Assembly (NCBI RefSeq): GCF_000420085.1
Contig: NZ_ATUG01000002.1
Coordinates: 1,674,001 to 1,738,000, forward strand
Reading direction: 5' to 3'
Length of the DNA: 64,000 bases
Source: Desulfospira joergensenii DSM 10085
Lineage (GTDB): Bacteria > Desulfobacterota > Desulfobacteria > Desulfobacterales > Desulfobacteraceae
Positions within the stretch are counted from its first letter, which is position 1; every line of letters starts with the position of its first letter. The position numbers and the translations under genes were made by a program. This document shows, one piece after another, positions 62,833 through 64,000 of the stretch. The notes beneath the pieces were generated by a model. That model saw only the letters and a list, made by a program, of their open reading frames with translations. It was not told where the DNA came from and did not search any database.

Positions 62833-64000
62833 ATGGGTGTCATATATGACAAGATCCAGGAGCTGAAGAAAAAAGAACAGGAAATTTTACAGATGGGGGG
62901 AGAGGCGGCCCTTGCCAAGAGAAGGGAAAAGGGAAAGCTCAATGCCAGGGAGCGGCTTGAACTCCTTTTTGACAAAGGCAGCTTCAGGGAGTTGGATATG
63001 TTTGTCACCCACCGGTGCACCAATTTCGGCATGGAAAAAAAGCAGATTCCCGCCGACGGAGTGGTCACGGGCCATGGCCGGGTGGACGGTAGAATTGTTT
63101 TTTCCTATGCCCAGGATTTTACGGCCCGGGCCGGTTCCCTGGGGGAGATGCAGGCCAAGAAGATCTGCAAGGTCATGGACATGGCCATGAAGGCCGGCGC
63201 TCCCATCATCGGCATGAACGACTCCGGAGGTGCCCGGATTCAGGAGGGGATAGATGCCCTGTCCGGGTATGGAGAGATCTTTTTCAGAAACTCCGCCGCC
63301 TCGGGTGTGATCCCCCAGATATCGGCCATCATGGGTCCCACAGCCGGCGGTGCCGTCTATTCTCCTGCCATGACCGATTTTATCTTCATGGTCAAGGAAT
63401 CCTCCTATATGTTCATCACCGGACCCAATGTGATCAAGGCGGTCACCGGAGAAGAGATCACTTTTGAGGACCTGGGAGGGGCCATGGCCCACAATGAAAA
63501 ATCCGGAGTGGCTCAGTTTGCCTGTGACTCCGACGAGGACTGCATCCTTCAGATAAAAAAGCTGCTCTCCTTTCTCCCGTCCAACAACATGGAAGATCCT
63601 CCTTTGGCGGTTCCTTCCGATGACCCCGGCCGCATGGATCAGAGCCTGGACGCCATCATTCCCGACAACCCCAACCAGTCCTATGATATCAAGGATGTGA
63701 TCTCCTCCATTGTGGATGACGGGGACTATTTCGAACCCCACCAGTACTTTGCCAAGAATATCGTGATCTGTTTTGCCCGGCTCAACGGGCGGCCCATCGG
63801 CATCATTGCCAACCAGCCCAATAACATGGCCGGGTGCCTGGACATCAACGCATCTGATAAGGCCACCCGGTTCATCCGGTTCTGCGACGGGTTTAATATT
63901 CCCATGCTCACCATTGCCGATGTCCCGGGATACCTGCCCGGCAGCGACCAGGAGTGGGGGGGGATCATCCGCCATGGGGCCAAACTGCTCTGGTGCTACT
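62833..64000 (+). CDS. Acyl-CoA carboxylase beta (carboxyltransferase) subunit, 5' part
   Basis: The frame starts at ATG 62833 and is open to the window edge (389 codons), so the C-terminus is missing. The carboxyltransferase signature is clear: KLNARERLELLFDKGSFRELDMFV, ADGVVTGHGRVDGR, AGAPIIGMNDSGGARIQEG, GPTAGGAVYSPAMTDF, SYMFITGPNVIKAVTGEEITFEDLGGAMAHN and VPGYLPGSDQEWGGIIRHGAKLL. This is the propionyl-CoA carboxylase beta / methylmalonyl-CoA decarboxylase alpha type; which one depends on neighbours beyond the window. It is preceded by AAAGGTTGAGACT. Confidence 0.93.
   Translation, partial: MGVIYDKIQELKKKEQEILQMGGEAALAKRREKGKLNARERLELLFDKGSFRELDMFVTHRCTNFGMEKKQIPADGVVTGHGRVDGRIVFSYAQDFTARAGSLGEMQAKKICKVMDMAMKAGAPIIGMNDSGGARIQEGIDALSGYGEIFFRNSAASGVIPQISAIMGPTAGGAVYSPAMTDFIFMVKESSYMFITGPNVIKAVTGEEITFEDLGGAMAHNEKSGVAQFACDSDEDCILQIKKLLSFLPSNNMEDPPLAVPSDDPGRMDQSLDAIIPDNPNQSYDIKDVISSIVDDGDYFEPHQYFAKNIVICFARLNGRPIGIIANQPNNMAGCLDINASDKATRFIRFCDGFNIPMLTIADVPGYLPGSDQEWGGIIRHGAKLLWCY

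Noticed and set aside
62887..63975. 362-codon minus-strand frame
   Set aside because: Antisense to the acyl-CoA carboxylase subunit, whose motifs are unmistakable and whose frame stays open to the edge.

Overview
The window looks like a 64 kb chromosomal stretch from an anaerobic, sulfate-reducer-like Desulfobacterota bacterium (Desulfobacteraceae type). I infer this from the gene mix: GlpA/GlpB-type glycerol-3-phosphate dehydrogenase genes, a four-subunit 2-oxoacid:ferredoxin oxidoreductase (KorDABC), an FrhB-like Fe-S flavoprotein, DUF3786, DUF6178 and DUF6125 families, PAS/receiver hybrid kinases and an acyl-CoA carboxylase. I see no rRNA, complete tRNA, CRISPR array, insertion sequence or prophage. 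Gene density is high, and many genes overlap by a few bases in operons.

Layout. 1-5.7 kb: end of a Cache-domain protein, then a leftward glpA-glpB-glpK operon with an intrinsic terminator and an unusual phased T-tract leader, then a phosphopantetheinyl transferase. 6-7.9 kb: hybrid histidine kinase. 7.9-12.6 kb: leftward operon rdgB - nitroreductase - radical SAM/TPR - DUF6178. 12.7-13.2 kb: AT-rich intergenic region. 13.2-17.8 kb: a TIGR04076-like protein, then mazE-mazF running directly into a LuxR-type regulator with a four-cysteine Fe-S motif, a DUF3786 Fe-S protein and an FGGY kinase. 17.9-22.1 kb: YjbQ, a PAS protein, an MBL-fold hydrolase, a DUF429 protein, and AzlC/AzlD. 22.3-28.2 kb: a LOG-domain fusion, an orphan ribbon-helix-helix protein, a methyltransferase facing a TetR regulator, an FrhB-like protein and a cyclic-nucleotide-binding protein.

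28.6-46.3 kb is the most coherent block, an alpha-glucan/sucrose island. A rightward operon encodes a 1444-residue GH13+GH133 debranching enzyme, a DUF3417-type glucan phosphorylase, a GT5 glycogen synthase and a branching enzyme resembling the eukaryotic subfamily. Converging on it are a second, classical GT35 phosphorylase with its own promoter and the operon frk - sucrose-phosphate synthase/phosphatase - sucrose phosphorylase. Together these connect hexose phosphates, sucrose, glucose-1-phosphate and glycogen. No glgC is present in the window.

46.4-53.8 kb: a monooxygenase-fold protein, garR-hyi divergent from a FadR/GntR regulator, a PanP-like decarboxylase and a cystathionine gamma-synthase family enzyme, and two small unknown proteins. 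53.8-57.2 kb: a ferritin-like protein and korDABC. 57.5-64 kb: a glycosyltransferase overlapping antisense with a FapA/DUF342 protein that carries a pseudo-receiver and is paired with a true receiver protein, then a DUF6125 protein and the start of an acyl-CoA carboxylase gene that runs off the window.

Best candidates for undescribed biology: (1) the mazEF - Fe-S/LuxR - DUF3786 - kinase operon, where two adjacent proteins carry the same C-x2-C-x4-C-x16-C motif, one of them on a transcription factor; (2) the closed sucrose/glycogen loop built with eukaryote-like debranching and branching enzymes; (3) the pseudo-receiver FapA protein with its receiver/coiled-coil partner. All family assignments come from reading motifs; no database search was run.
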